Assembly (NCBI GenBank): GCA_037178625.1
Contig: CM074139.1
Coordinates: 2,542,001 to 2,606,000, forward strand
Direction of reading: 5' to 3'
Source: Skeletonema tropicum
Lineage: Eukaryota > Bacillariophyta > Thalassiosirophyceae > Thalassiosirales > Thalassiosiraceae
DNA: 64,000 nucleotides
Below the pieces are notes generated by a model. The model did not search any database. It was not told the DNA's origin and saw only the letters and a list, made by a program, of their open reading frames with translations. Position 1 is the first letter of the stretch; the number at the start of each line of letters is the position of its first letter. Of the stretch, positions 22,316 through 33,208 are shown piece by piece. A program made the translations under genes and the position numbers.

Positions 22316-25172
22316 TCATATTTGGAACACGGAAAGAACTTTTCTGAAATTAGCACTTCTTTCCGATCCGCCATCTACTGGACCTGTGCCGCAAGGAGGA
22401 TTGTGGCATCCTCTATTCACGATGCCCGACACAGCATTGATAAAGGCGTCACCTTGCATTCCATTCTCGACAAACTTGTGAAGTTCTGTAATGTAGTCCC
22501 AGCCCCCTGATCTGTAAGACTGAAGGGAATTGATCCAGTAGAAATATCCTGCCACCCACTTAAGTTCTTGATGCTCTTTCGAAGCACAGATGGCTTCTGG
22601 GGTTTTGCAGAAGTCAATTGATGGATATCTACTTGGCCGCCCCTCCTTTGCCGCTCGTGCCCCGAGGAAATAGTTCAGCTTCCCAAAATTACTGTAAGTG
22701 ATTGTCACAGCTCAAATTAGAAGAGTGTCATATAAATATAACAATACATGAAGAAGAATAAACTTACCAAACACCAGTCGTCTGAATCACTCCGCGTCCC
22801 CACCAACAACATCCCTCGACGTCCGTCCTACCAGCTGAATTTTTGACAGGTGAAGTGTTGTCGAAATCTCCCCCCTTTTGGCCTTCGTACACTTCACAAT
22901 ACTCTGGAGGATTCGCCCAAGGATCATGGCAAACAGCCGTGTAGTCCCAAAAGCCAGTAAAGGGGAACTCCTTCTTCGGACCACAAAAAAGAGGTGCTGG
23001 CGCACCATACCACTTTGCGTTCGTTGTTGCTGTAATCTTCATATTTGGGTCAACTTCACATTCCATGTGCCTCTCATGGTCTGGGCAGTGGTAGTCTTGG
23101 TAAGACTGACCTAATTGTCCACAACTGTTGGATAAAGGATACTTCGAATCGACCAGATCCCAAGAATTCTCGTCGCAGACGTCGTATTTGATAGTTTCTT
23201 TCATACTTTGGGCTATGAATGCTGCAATATTGACCAATCCAATCTCATATCCGATATCGCTGCCATCACCCAAGTAGAAAAAGGAACCGTCGACACCCTC
23301 TTCGTGCATTACTTCTAAGCCATCCCTGAAGCCTTTATATCTATACACAGCTGATTCTTCGTATTGTCCAGCTAATCCGCCTTCGTAAACGAAGAGCTCT
23401 GAGTCTATTCTACCTTTCTTCTCCGCGAGAATACGATATACTTCTTCAGTTGTGCGTGGTGACTTAACAACTTCGACGAAACCGGTAGTTGTAGACGAAG
23501 ATGCCGGAGGAGGGGGGGCAACTGTATTGGAAGTGGGCCTCGGAGTAGGAGCGACTGGCCTCGGAGTAGGAGCGACTGGCCTCGGAGTAGGGGCAACCGG
23601 CCTCGGAGTAGGAGCAACCGGCCTCGGAGTAGGAGCAACTGGCTTCGGTGTGGGAGCGACTGGTCTAGGAGTTGGCTTCGGAGTCACCGGTACAGGTTTC
23701 GGTCTCAGATTTACTGGCATGCGAGTAGGCTTGGGAGTAGGCACTACACCGACGTTGACGTTTGCTACTGGCCTCAAAGTTGGCCTTGGAGTCGGCTTCG
23801 GGGTCACACTAAAATTGAGTCCGGCAGGCTCAGCGATTGGCGGAGTTTGAGGTCTAGGTGTTGGAGTGGGATTTGGCGTCGGCCTTGGCCTGGGAGTCGG
23901 AGGCACAGCTACCACATTCGCTGCCTCGCCAGCAGAGGCAGCAGAGCAATCACCTTCCAGATCCCATGCCATCTCCCAATGCATATCTTTTCCTGGTTGG
24001 TAGCCAATCATCCCACACCACAGTGAGAAAGGGAAAGGTCTGCATTTGAATGTCTGACGAGACGCAATCACCACGTCCCCACCCGTGTAATATTGACCTG
24101 CAACCCACGGCTCATCTGGACAGGGGTCGGAGGGATTTTCCTCGACACTATCCAACTCATTATTTCCTCCAGAAGTACCTTCTCCACTCAATAAGTCTTC
24201 CCATCCGCCTACGCCACAACTGCCATGTTCCACCCATATCATAGTCCAATACCTTCCCACCTTGAGTTCAAAGTCTGACAAATCGCACCAATCCTGAATC
24301 GTACAAATATAAAGCACTCCATCAACACATTCTGTAACATTCAATGACTCAGAAGCAGTATTGATATCTTCACTAACCGCATTAGATTCTAGTTCCTCCT
24401 TCATAGGTTGAAGTGCATCAACTATGGCCGCCACAAAACTGGCAGCCATTGATTCTTCTTTCACTGTTTTTGCTCTCTTAGAAGTTTTACCTCCCAATCT
24501 CGTTGTTCGGAGACGAGATGATGGACGTGGAGTGGGTGGTGAAGTAATCATCGTAGTAGTAGTGTCAGTGTACATGTGAAGATTTACCACCTCATCATTA
24601 TCATCGAGTATCATTTGACCATCGACACATCGTCCAACCTCTTTCCATGCATCTTTATACATAGGTCCACGTTCGATTTCATAGGAAGATTGACCACAAT
24701 AATCAGTGGCGGGAGAGCCTCGACAGGTATAAATAGTTGATGTGTTTAAGGAGGTCACCGCGTCATTTGCTGAGTAGACTCGATTAAACTTCCATGCGGG
24801 TGGACATGGAGCTCCACTCTGACTGTTTTCAGCGTTGCTGATAAGTGTTCTGAATTGTTGAGTAGCAGGGCTGTTGATTTCGGAGGCCCTGTTGACGGCT
24901 GAAGCAGCACTATTCCTCAATGAAGATGAGGATGAGGGAACATCACCATCACCTTCATTTTCTTTAGTTGAATATTCCGCCTCCGAGATTGCGATAACTT
25001 GAGTGGATGACGCTATAGCCGCTGCCGCCAAAGCGATCATAAGTAACGATAGTCTAGATAATATAGCGGTGATCGACGTTGTCTGATGATCGGAATGTGG
25101 TCTCCGTCTTTTGCTGAACACCCTACGGCAATTATTACAGCAGTAGTCATTCTTTTGACCACTGGACTTCAT
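22316..25172 (-). CDS. GH19-type chitinase with two Cys-rich binding modules and Pro-Thr linker
   Basis: Exons are 25172-22768 and 22691-22316; the 76-bp intron is GTAAGT...CAG and splicing yields [15 protein letters not shown]. The product is 926 residues. A hydrophobic segment at about 37-63 after a basic stretch suggests a signal anchor or late signal peptide. Two similar Cys/Trp modules follow (about 118-182, [17 protein letters not shown]; about 345-410, [18 protein letters not shown]), resembling small CBM5/12-like carbohydrate-binding modules. A linker with repeated VAPTPRP leads to the GH19 domain (about 575-926): [14 protein letters not shown] with the likely acid Glu, [42 protein letters not shown]. 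It would hydrolyse chitin at the cell surface or outside, consistent with chitin-making diatoms. A decayed piece of a paralogue is at 40178-40690. Confidence 0.9.
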
Positions 25173-25582
25173 CGTAAATTATATCAACGAAGCTGTCCCC
25201 TCACTGCTGGATTTATTATTTATGTAATTAAAAAGCCATAGAGGGTAACCGATAGATAGGCCACCCTGTCGCTGTCGGGTCAATAATTGTTGCACGCGAC
25301 ACGTGAAGTTAAATCTTTCAAGCAATGTCACTTGCCCATGTTTTATCAACTAACGATGAACTTAACAACGTAAAGCAGCCCTTTGTTCTTTGTTCGCAAA
25401 GAGAAGTAGCAAGGCAAAACCGGACTGGGTGGAAGGGCTGAAGTAAAATCAGAGAGAAAATCTGAAGGGCCTTCTTTGAAAGAGCTTTCAATGAGTCAGT
25501 AGCTTGTGACTAGTTATATAGAAATCTACATGGGAATCAGTACGAAGAGTAGCTAGTCGAATAGTATATAGCGACTACTTAC
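25173..25582. other. Chitinase upstream region
   Basis: No gene. It contains TTGACCCGACAGCGACAGGG (minus strand, about 25265-25285), a word also found ahead of the chitinase pseudogene (about 40131-40150), so promoter sequence was included in that duplication. Confidence 0.5.
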
Positions 25583-26808
25583 AAGTTTTAGTGTTAAATC
25601 GGCGCGACCCATTTTCTAACGCAAAAAATGTTAAATCGGCGCAACCTGGTTATTTAACTATAACTCCTCTGCATTGGCTCCTACAGCATAAATAATTATA
25701 ATACTACGAAAGAGAATTTTATGAGGATTATATAGATATATGATACCATAGTGCAATTCCATCATCTTCCCTTCCAAACACACGCACAAAAGTGCTTAGC
25801 CGAAAAAAAACTTTTCGCCGCCAAACACTCAGTTGCGTTAGATGAGCCATACTATTGCATTACACCGGTGGAAGTCGCGCCGATTTTATTCAATACCCTC
25901 CCAACATGCCTAGCAAGGGTCTATTGGTCGGTAATTGGGCAGAATTGATGTTTGGACCGCTCGTGTCGACACCGAAGTAGTCACCACGCGCGAGAATTTT
26001 ATTCCACCAAAATCACCTACATGATGAGACGGCATCATCCGTCCACCCTGGTATCTCTGCGTCGTGAATAATAGCACATCAATCTCTCAACATGCCTAGC
26101 AAGGGTCTATCACTCATGGAATGGACAGAATCGACGTTAGGACCGTTCATGTCAACACCTAAGAAGCACCACATGCGAGAATTTTATTCACCGAATCACC
26201 TACATGATGTGGTGAGACGCTGTCGATACTGTCGACGAACCTAGAAGTAATAATGCATCAATAGATGGTAAGGGGCATTAAAATGAATGATCATGTAGTG
26301 CAAGTGATGTGTGCACAAAATACGGACGATCTGAATAAAAGATGCGGCTAAGAGTGTCATAATATCACTTATGTCGACTGGACTGCCCCGCTGCTGGACG
26401 ATGATATCACTCAAAATTAACTACTATGTCGTCAACACCGATGGCATGATGGTAGCTGTATAGAAGGCGCTTTGAACCTATAAACATAGTTATTTATTGA
26501 TAATATGTACGGATTATTAACATTATCATACATGTCGATTTCACTAAAAAAATCTAACGCAAAATAGCCTGCTGTTGACCACCATAAAATAGTGGTTTCG
26601 TCACGAATCTGAGCAAACCAAGCGGCACAGCCATCACTCAGTGGGTGTAGAAGAGGTTTGCATCGGCATTATTACTACTACAACATTATGGTTAGTGTAG
26701 GGAAGCGACATAGTAGTGGGGTGGAAATCGTCAGTTAATTCCTACAGTAGGCTTGGTACAAAATTCTACGCATCCGGTTCTAACGCGCCGATTTAACACT
26801 AAAACTTG
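25583..26808. mobile_element. Tc1/mariner-type non-autonomous element, 1.2 kb
   Basis: The ends CAAGTTTTAGTGTTAAATCG... (25583 onward) and its complement (to 26808) are perfect inverted repeats of 25 bp. Each is bordered by TA, as expected for Tc1/mariner insertion. GTTAAATCGGCGC occurs again just inside the left end, and TTCTAACGC near both ends. No transposase frame remains; an internal direct repeat is listed separately. Confidence 0.65.
25890..26225. repeat. Imperfect direct repeat of about 145 bp inside the mariner-type element
   Basis: CAACATGCCTAGCAAGGGTC begins copies at about 25902 and 26090. Both continue through GGACCG(C/T)TC(G/A)TGTC, GCGAGAATTTTATTC and TCACCTACATGATG at matching spacings. 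No coding potential. Confidence 0.65.
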
Positions 26809-26907
26809 TAGCCCAACGGAGAGAGAAGCTTGATTAAGTATTGTATGTAGGAGCATCTTGCTTCTAAGAAGTACTGTACATTTGAAATGAATTTGCAAGC
26901 ACCTATT

Positions 26908-27044
26908 TTGTGTACCACTCAGCTCTTTTTCTCGTGGGAATTTCGACTCCATTTTTTTTCTGCACAAACGTCAGTTTCTCCTCTTTGTGCAGATCTGACC
27001 GCCGTTTGTGATTTGTGGGTAGAAAATGTGCTGAGTGGTACACA
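26908..27044. mobile_element. Tiny TIR element (MITE), 137 bp
   Basis: TTGTGTACCACTCAGC at 26908-26923 and its exact complement at 27029-27044 delimit a pyrimidine-rich interior without coding potential. A target duplication is not clear. Confidence 0.6.
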
Positions 27045-27447
27045 ATTAAGCAACCTCCTCCAATTTCCTCCAACTTGAATTTTTTGTCAGTCGAGTCAAA
27101 TGAGTGTGGCTTCCGATAAAATATCAGTACCGTTTCATTTAATATTAGTTCCTACGTTAATAGTGTACTCACATGCCATCAACCATCAAAAAGGACCAGA
27201 CCATGTGAAAATGGCTTCCTACGACCCTCAATAACACAGTAACTAGTAGGATTTTGAGCTTACTTGCTGTGGTAATCTTCATCCCTTGACCATTAGGATC
27301 TTATCGATACCTTACTTGCCACCATAGGCCCGATATTCAAATTCGACTTGCAAACTGAACCCAAATGAACAGTATGATAGCGAGAGAGAATTCCGTACAA
27401 TGAGAACCCACATGCCGAGCGACTTATCGTCACGAACATTTTGTCTC
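27045..27447. other. Gene-free spacer
   Basis: I see no gene, repeat or structured element of note here. Confidence 0.4.
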
Positions 27448-30281
27448 ATAAAGCTCGTGCAAGCCTCAAAAATCTGCCTCGGCGCAAAAAAGCAGATTTT
27501 TTCAACACAACTCCGGAGCCGACGGCATCAATGGTCCAGACTTCTCACCAATACATCAACACCAATAATACATCAATTAATACCCTAATACACTCCCTAG
27601 ATCAAAATTTTACGTAGATTCTTATTCTGCCATCGCCCAGTTCATAGCGGCAACGCCTACTACGGAATTTACGCATTACCACGACATACGCGAATTTACA
27701 CCATTTTGACTTCTCTGCCGACAAACAAGAGCAACATGGACATTGTGATACCAAAGGTGACAAGGAAGGCAATGTCTTCTCCTTTGTGTCTCCGGGTAGA
27801 AGAAGCCGGGACGTGAATGTGGTTTGACTGATCTTGTCTTGTGTCCCACTACGGATGAAAATGGAGAACGCACATACTTCACCTCCCCCATTCAGAGTAA
27901 TGTATCTGAAGGCTCCGACATTTGGATCGAAGTTGCAGTACTTGCCAGAGAGCACAATAACTAATGCAATCCGACGCCAACAGGAAGCAATACTCCAACT
28001 GTTGTTGCCGTACAGTCAAGCGAACCCAGACCCACTCCAGATGAGAGAAAGATGGATCAGTTGAGACGACAGATCAGCAGCATGGAAGTGAAAGAAGTTG
28101 CAAAGCTATTGTTTGATAAAGACAAAAAGATTGGGACACTGAAGCATCAGCTCGTATAAGAAAAGAATAATACAAGCACAAAGAGAGACGCAACAATAAA
28201 GCATTGGAGAATGCAAATGATCTTTCAATGAAGGAGTTTACCACTAGCGGGATGAGTAGGACAAGTTAGTGTAGTGATGATTTCTACAAGAGTAGACCCG
28301 ACATTGCACTTCATCTTTATGGTTTGCCATAGGAACAGCGCAAAGAAGTTGGAGATGCACTGTTTGGTATTGATGACGAAGATATTTCTGCTCTGAAAGC
28401 AAAGGGATGGGATGTTAATGTTGTTACGGGCGAAGAGACATGACTCCATTTGAGAAATACAGCATATGGTTAACGATTTCTAAGCAGGGTTTAAAGAGGA
28501 AACAGTTGCAGCATTTTATGGTAGAGATCGATCAGTAATCTCGCATTACAAGGACGAATGGATGCCAAAGCTTGGATATGCTGGTGACATATCTCGCAGC
28601 CATGGCGGTAGCAGACTCTGCTATCATAGTGTCATCCTCCAGAGAATAAGTACAGCTATTCTCATCCTCCAAGGCTGTGCTATAGAGACTGCTATCATCA
28701 TCTTTAGTGTCGGGTGTAGCGCAACCAATCATTTTAGCAACAAGACTTGGTCTACAAGATGATAATCTGGACATTAATGATGTCTCAGTGTTTACCATAG
28801 GTCACAACGTATATGAGTTTGATAATCTCAGACTTGCATGTGCTCTAAAACCCGACTCTCTGCTGAGAAAGTACTTTACCTACCCCAACACCTGTTACAA
28901 CTTTTCGGAACTTGATTTGGAGCAAAATCACAACATATTCGATGAGGAGGAGTGTCAGCGCCGACGACTTGTCTGTAATTCCACTTCTTCTTACGCGACT
29001 TCCCGTCGAGGTCGCGGTTGAGCAGAACTGTAATTGCTGAAGATTTCTTCTCGTTGACGTAACATTCGAAGATGATATCCTTGAGACCGAGCTTTTCAAG
29101 GATTCTATGAAATGCCTCTCCCTCTGTCGACGATTTCCACTCCGAGAAACTTGTCTTTATTTCCTTCATCTATCAAGATGAATTCTTCCGATCCTCCTTG
29201 CAAAGATTTCATAAATTCGTCGATCTCTTTTATTGACTTTCCAACAATGATGCAGTCATCCACATAGGTCAAAACAATCATACCCTAGCTACGCAAGACC
29301 CAATTGCATCCAATCTTACTCTGACTCTTACAGTATCAGTGACACAATCTATTCCATCCATCAACACACCAACTTTGTGGAGACCAAGCTCGATAAACCT
29401 CTGCGGCATCGCAAAATCTGAAATTCAGTGGACGTGCGTTGACCTTGCAATAGTTTGTGTATGCATTTCTGTAGTAGGCTGAGAAAAATGCTCAGATTTG
29501 CACGAGCTCGTTTGCTTGGTTTCTGAAGATGTATTGTATAATCATTGTGGTCAAGTCTTCTCTGCGATAGACGATGGATTCATGGAGCTTTTTGACTTCA
29601 TCGTAATCACCCGCAACACCGTCTTGGTATATCTCGTTCGACCTGTTCAAAGCTTTCATTTGTTTCCTACCACGAGTAGTTCTCCTGCACCTACTTCCTT
29701 CATCGAAGGGGGCCGTCCATCAACAAACACTATTAGGCGGCCTTTGGCGCCTTTATCCAGTACAGATTGAATCTTTGCCATTGTCTTGTCATCAGCATCG
29801 TACAGAGAGACCTTGGGCTCCATATCAAATGGTGCGGCACCCTTCACTGTGGTCGCGGATTTGTACATAGTACCAGATACATCAAGACCAACATACCCTT
29901 GCTTATCCGTCAATATATCAGCCAAACTGTGCTGACGTTCGTTGCTGCGCTTCTCGTTATCACTTTGGTATCACAATGTCCATGTTGCTCTTGTTTGTCG
30001 GCAGAGAAGTCAAAATGGTGTAAATTCGCGTATGTCGTGGTAATGCGTAAATTCCGTAGTAGGCGTTGCCGCTATGAACTGGGCGATGGCAGAATAAGAA
30101 TCTTCGTAAAATTTTGATCTGGGGAGTGTATTAGGGTATTAATTGATGTATTATTGGCGTTGATGTATTGGTGAGAAGTCTGGACCATTGATGCCGTCGG
30201 CTCCAGAGTTGTGTTGAAAAATCTGCTTTTTTGCGCCGAGGCAGATTTTTGCGATTTTAGAGGGGCTTGCACGAGCTTTAT
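27448..30281. mobile_element. 2.8-kb element with about 315-bp inverted repeats and retroelement fragments inside
   Basis: The left arm (27448-about 27761) and right arm (about 29960-30281) are inverted copies, both containing GAGCCGACGGCATCAATGG-type sequence and CATACGCGAATTTACACC. The left arm lacks about 10 bases near its outer end. The interior mixes unrelated coding debris: a plus-strand fragment near 28000-28160 (SSEPRPTPDERKMDQLRRQI), a minus-strand copia reverse-transcriptase piece at 29.1-29.3 kb, and a minus-strand frame at 29656-29925 (LIVFVDGRPPSMKEVGAGEL). No clear target duplication. It may be a composite or foldback element that captured other sequences. Confidence 0.6.
29100..29300 (-). 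pseudogene. Ty1/copia reverse-transcriptase remnant
   Basis: On the minus strand MIVLTYVDDCIIVGKSIKEI (from about 29283) contains the YVDD catalytic box typical of copia reverse transcriptase (codons at 29255-29266), followed by FMKSLQGGSEEFILIDEGNK and KFLGVEIVD. An in-frame stop precedes it and the frame shifts after it, so it is a dead fragment. Confidence 0.7.
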
Positions 30282-30587
30282 TCTTTTCATTCATTTTGTC
30301 GAGAAAGAGAAAGGCGCTTCCACCTTCCACATCATCGCTGAAGCACGGTTCAAGTTCGTCGTCGCTCGTCCACAACGTACTAACAGCAGGTAACAGGTAA
30401 CAGGTAAAGACCTAAAAGTAATATCAAGAACATTGCAGAGCGAAAGAGATGGATGATACGAAATGATAATTGATAATTGCGGTCAAATCTCCCACCTATT
30501 CTTTCCTTTCGATTTGTTCAGAGAAGTCGAAAACATCTTACACACATCGCCGACGTATCGATAATTACAATAATTCCAACACCTAAT
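30282..30587. other. Upstream region of channel gene 1
   Basis: No separate gene. TAACAGG repeats three times at about 30378-30400. The promoter and 5' UTR of the channel gene should lie here. Confidence 0.4.
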
Positions 30588-32920
30588 ATGTCGTCAGGAA
30601 ACGAAGGGTGCAACTGCATCAATCAAACCTCCGTAATCGCCTCACTTGAGAATCGAGACTGTACAACCGACGCCGGTAACCCAGGCATTTATCTACAGCT
30701 CGGCGGCTCGTGCGTTTCGTACGACTACGGCAGCAATGTCTGTCTCCAGCACGATCTCCTACACGATCCTATCTGCCAAGGGGACCCTTCCACAGCAGTA
30801 ATACCACCTTACTGCTTCCAATCATGGTGCTATGTGGATGCAGCTAGTTGCAAAAAGAATTCGGAAGAGAAAATTTACAGATCGGAGTATTTTCCGGACC
30901 AACATGATATCTTTGCCAGTTATTCGACATGCAATTCGACCAATTCTTTTTCGCTTGGCACCGATACGAGAGTAGCTGGTGGCATTGATATCACTGCGGT
31001 CGTACCGGATTATCAGTATCCAACGTTGAACAAACAATTGCCTGATGGAAGTACTGTGTACGAACAAACAGATGTTTATACGTATTACTTTGACGACAAC
31101 ATCCCATTTGGTGGGATATATATTGATTACGTGAACTCTATAGTTGCATTATCCAATGGAGACATCCAAAATGTGACCTTCACGCATACTTCAAAAGCTA
31201 GTTTGAAACAATATCCGGCTAGTAGCTATACGGCAGCAGTGCAAGATGTGGAGAATGGTTTGGTGGATATGGCAGTGGGACCATTTTGGATTACGGGTGA
31301 ACGATTAAAGATGACTACTTTTACTGTTCCTCTTGGTGAGTTGATCTCGAGCATTGAAAGGAAATAATATGGTATAGTATTGTATCTGCTGATCAGCTTG
31401 GAGAGGATCCGCGCAAATGAATATTGGCAAGGGAACGTTCGATTTCGTCGCCACGTCCACGTCTACTTTACTCATATTCCACTTCGTTTCAATCTTTCTC
31501 CCTCTCAGTATACGACAAAACAGTGCTGGTCATTCCAAAACCTCAAATGAAAAACGGCGCTCTCATATATGAGGTTGAAAAGGTGATGGAACCATTCACA
31601 TATGGCTTCTGGGTGGTAGCCGCTGCTATAGTAGTCGTAGCATCACTACTCTCTGTGTGGTTCTCTGATCGAGAAATGGCGGCCAAGAAACGATATGGAG
31701 TGAATTTGGCACAAAGAAAGAAGGGGAAGAAGATGTCCAAGAAACGAAAGGCTGCTTACTTCAGATTGATTGTTGATGCCATTCTAGAAAAGGGCATGTT
31801 CTTCTTTAGCGCTGGGATCGAGCAGGATATGGGAGCAAGTCTGCCACACAAAGTGTTAATGTTTGGATTTGCATTCTTCATTTTGATCGCTGTATCTGCC
31901 TATGTTGCCAATCTAGCTGCATTTTTGACACAGTCAGGGTTGAAGACGGAATATGGAACAATGAGAGAGGTCGTTGCTGCAAACGTTCCGATTTGTGGTC
32001 ATCCAGCATTGAAGGAAGAGATTGAAGTAAAATGGCCCAATGCGAATTGGGTTTGGTCCGGTGGCCGCGAGTTTCACGGTTTGTTGGACGCGTATGAGAG
32101 AGGAGACTGCAAAGTGTTAGCTATCGGAAGAGAAGACACGATCATGGATACTGATTTCATTTCAAGAGTGTGTGATCTCAACCTGGTTTACACAGATGTT
32201 TTAGTTACCGAGAATCCGATTGCGTTTCCGATTGCACCACAAATCGCATCAGCTTTTTCGTACTGGATGTATCTTGGAGAGAAGTCCCACGGTATTGATT
32301 TGAAGGGCAAACAGAAAGCATTTTTGGAGGAGAATGAAGCGAAGGCAAAGTGTAAATTTGAGTTGTCGAACTTGAATATGGAGGAGGTTGACGACTTTGC
32401 TCGTGTTAGCACGAGCAATATGTTCCTTCCAATCATGGCATTTGTGATATGTGCTTGCATTGCAGTGGTTTTGCAGGTGATACATGAGAGGAAGAGAAAG
32501 AAGGGTCAGTCCAGCACTATGGGGAGGAGGTCCAGTCTCGATCTATTTGCATCGATGAGAAAGGAACGCAGGAATTCCAAATCAGATGACTCAGAAGACG
32601 AATTGGTGATGTCTCGAGCCCAGCAAATCATGCAGCTACGACAGATGGACAATAGTGATGTAGATAGGGCTGGAGATGAATTCCACGACGAGGGCGCTCC
32701 TCAGCCTCAAAGCACTCCTGGGCCATCTTCCATCTTAAAAGGATCTTTGGATGATGTGGGCATGGCCAGTGTCAATAAAGACGCCGATACTGCTGTGAAA
32801 GTGGAGGACAGCGGTATCAGTCATCGGATAGAGGAGCTAGTTGAATCTGGCGTGATAGAAGAAGTTCTCGACTGCTTTGACTTCTTCCAGGAGATGAGGA
32901 AGCTGAAGAAAGATCAGTGA
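30588..32920 (+). CDS. Ionotropic-glutamate-receptor-like channel, copy 1
   Basis: Exons are 30588-31335 and 31509-32920 (intron GTGAGT...CAG), giving 719 residues. The ATG at 30588 is chosen because all three paralogues begin MS(S/F)GNEGCNC there. Residues 1-130 are Cys-rich without known homology. Ligand-domain half S1 follows (VVPDYQYP, DVENGLVDMAVGPFWITGER, TTFTVPLVYDKTVLVIP). Then come TM1 (about 281-299), a pore segment (FFFSAGIEQDMGASLP, about 347-362), TM2 with SAYVANLAAFLT (379-390; the iGluR signature is SYTANLAAFLT), S2, TM3 (about 553-575), and a cytosolic tail ending ISHRIEELVESG and LKKDQ. Layout and signature support a ligand-gated cation channel; the ligand is unknown. No obvious signal peptide, so an upstream exon may be missing. 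Confidence 0.85.
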
Positions 32921-33208
32921 AAGGAAGTTGTGCGCGAATAGGAACGTAACTACATATTACATACACATTCATAAATACATGAGGAATAAAACGATGGCAA
33001 TACGGAATCTCTTTCTCTCTAGAGATAGAGCTTTTGAGAGAGGAGAATGCAAAAAGAGTGAAGCACTCTGATCAAACTCTGATTTTAAGATCCTTATCAA
33101 TACCAACAATAATTACTTTACCCCGTTCATTACACTCCTTGAATCATCCCCTACCACCCACAACTATCTCACCTCAACTCATCTCACCTCATCTCTCCTT
33201 CTTCCTCC
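32921..33208. other. Gap between convergent channel 1 and J-domain genes
   Basis: No gene. It is CT-rich toward 33120-33200 (CTCACCTCAACTCATCTCACC), which belongs to the 3' end of the minus-strand gene. Confidence 0.4.

Noticed and set aside
23452..23850. Open frame of Gly/Val/Thr repeats on the plus strand
   Set aside because: It is the antisense shadow of the chitinase Pro-Thr linker repeats.
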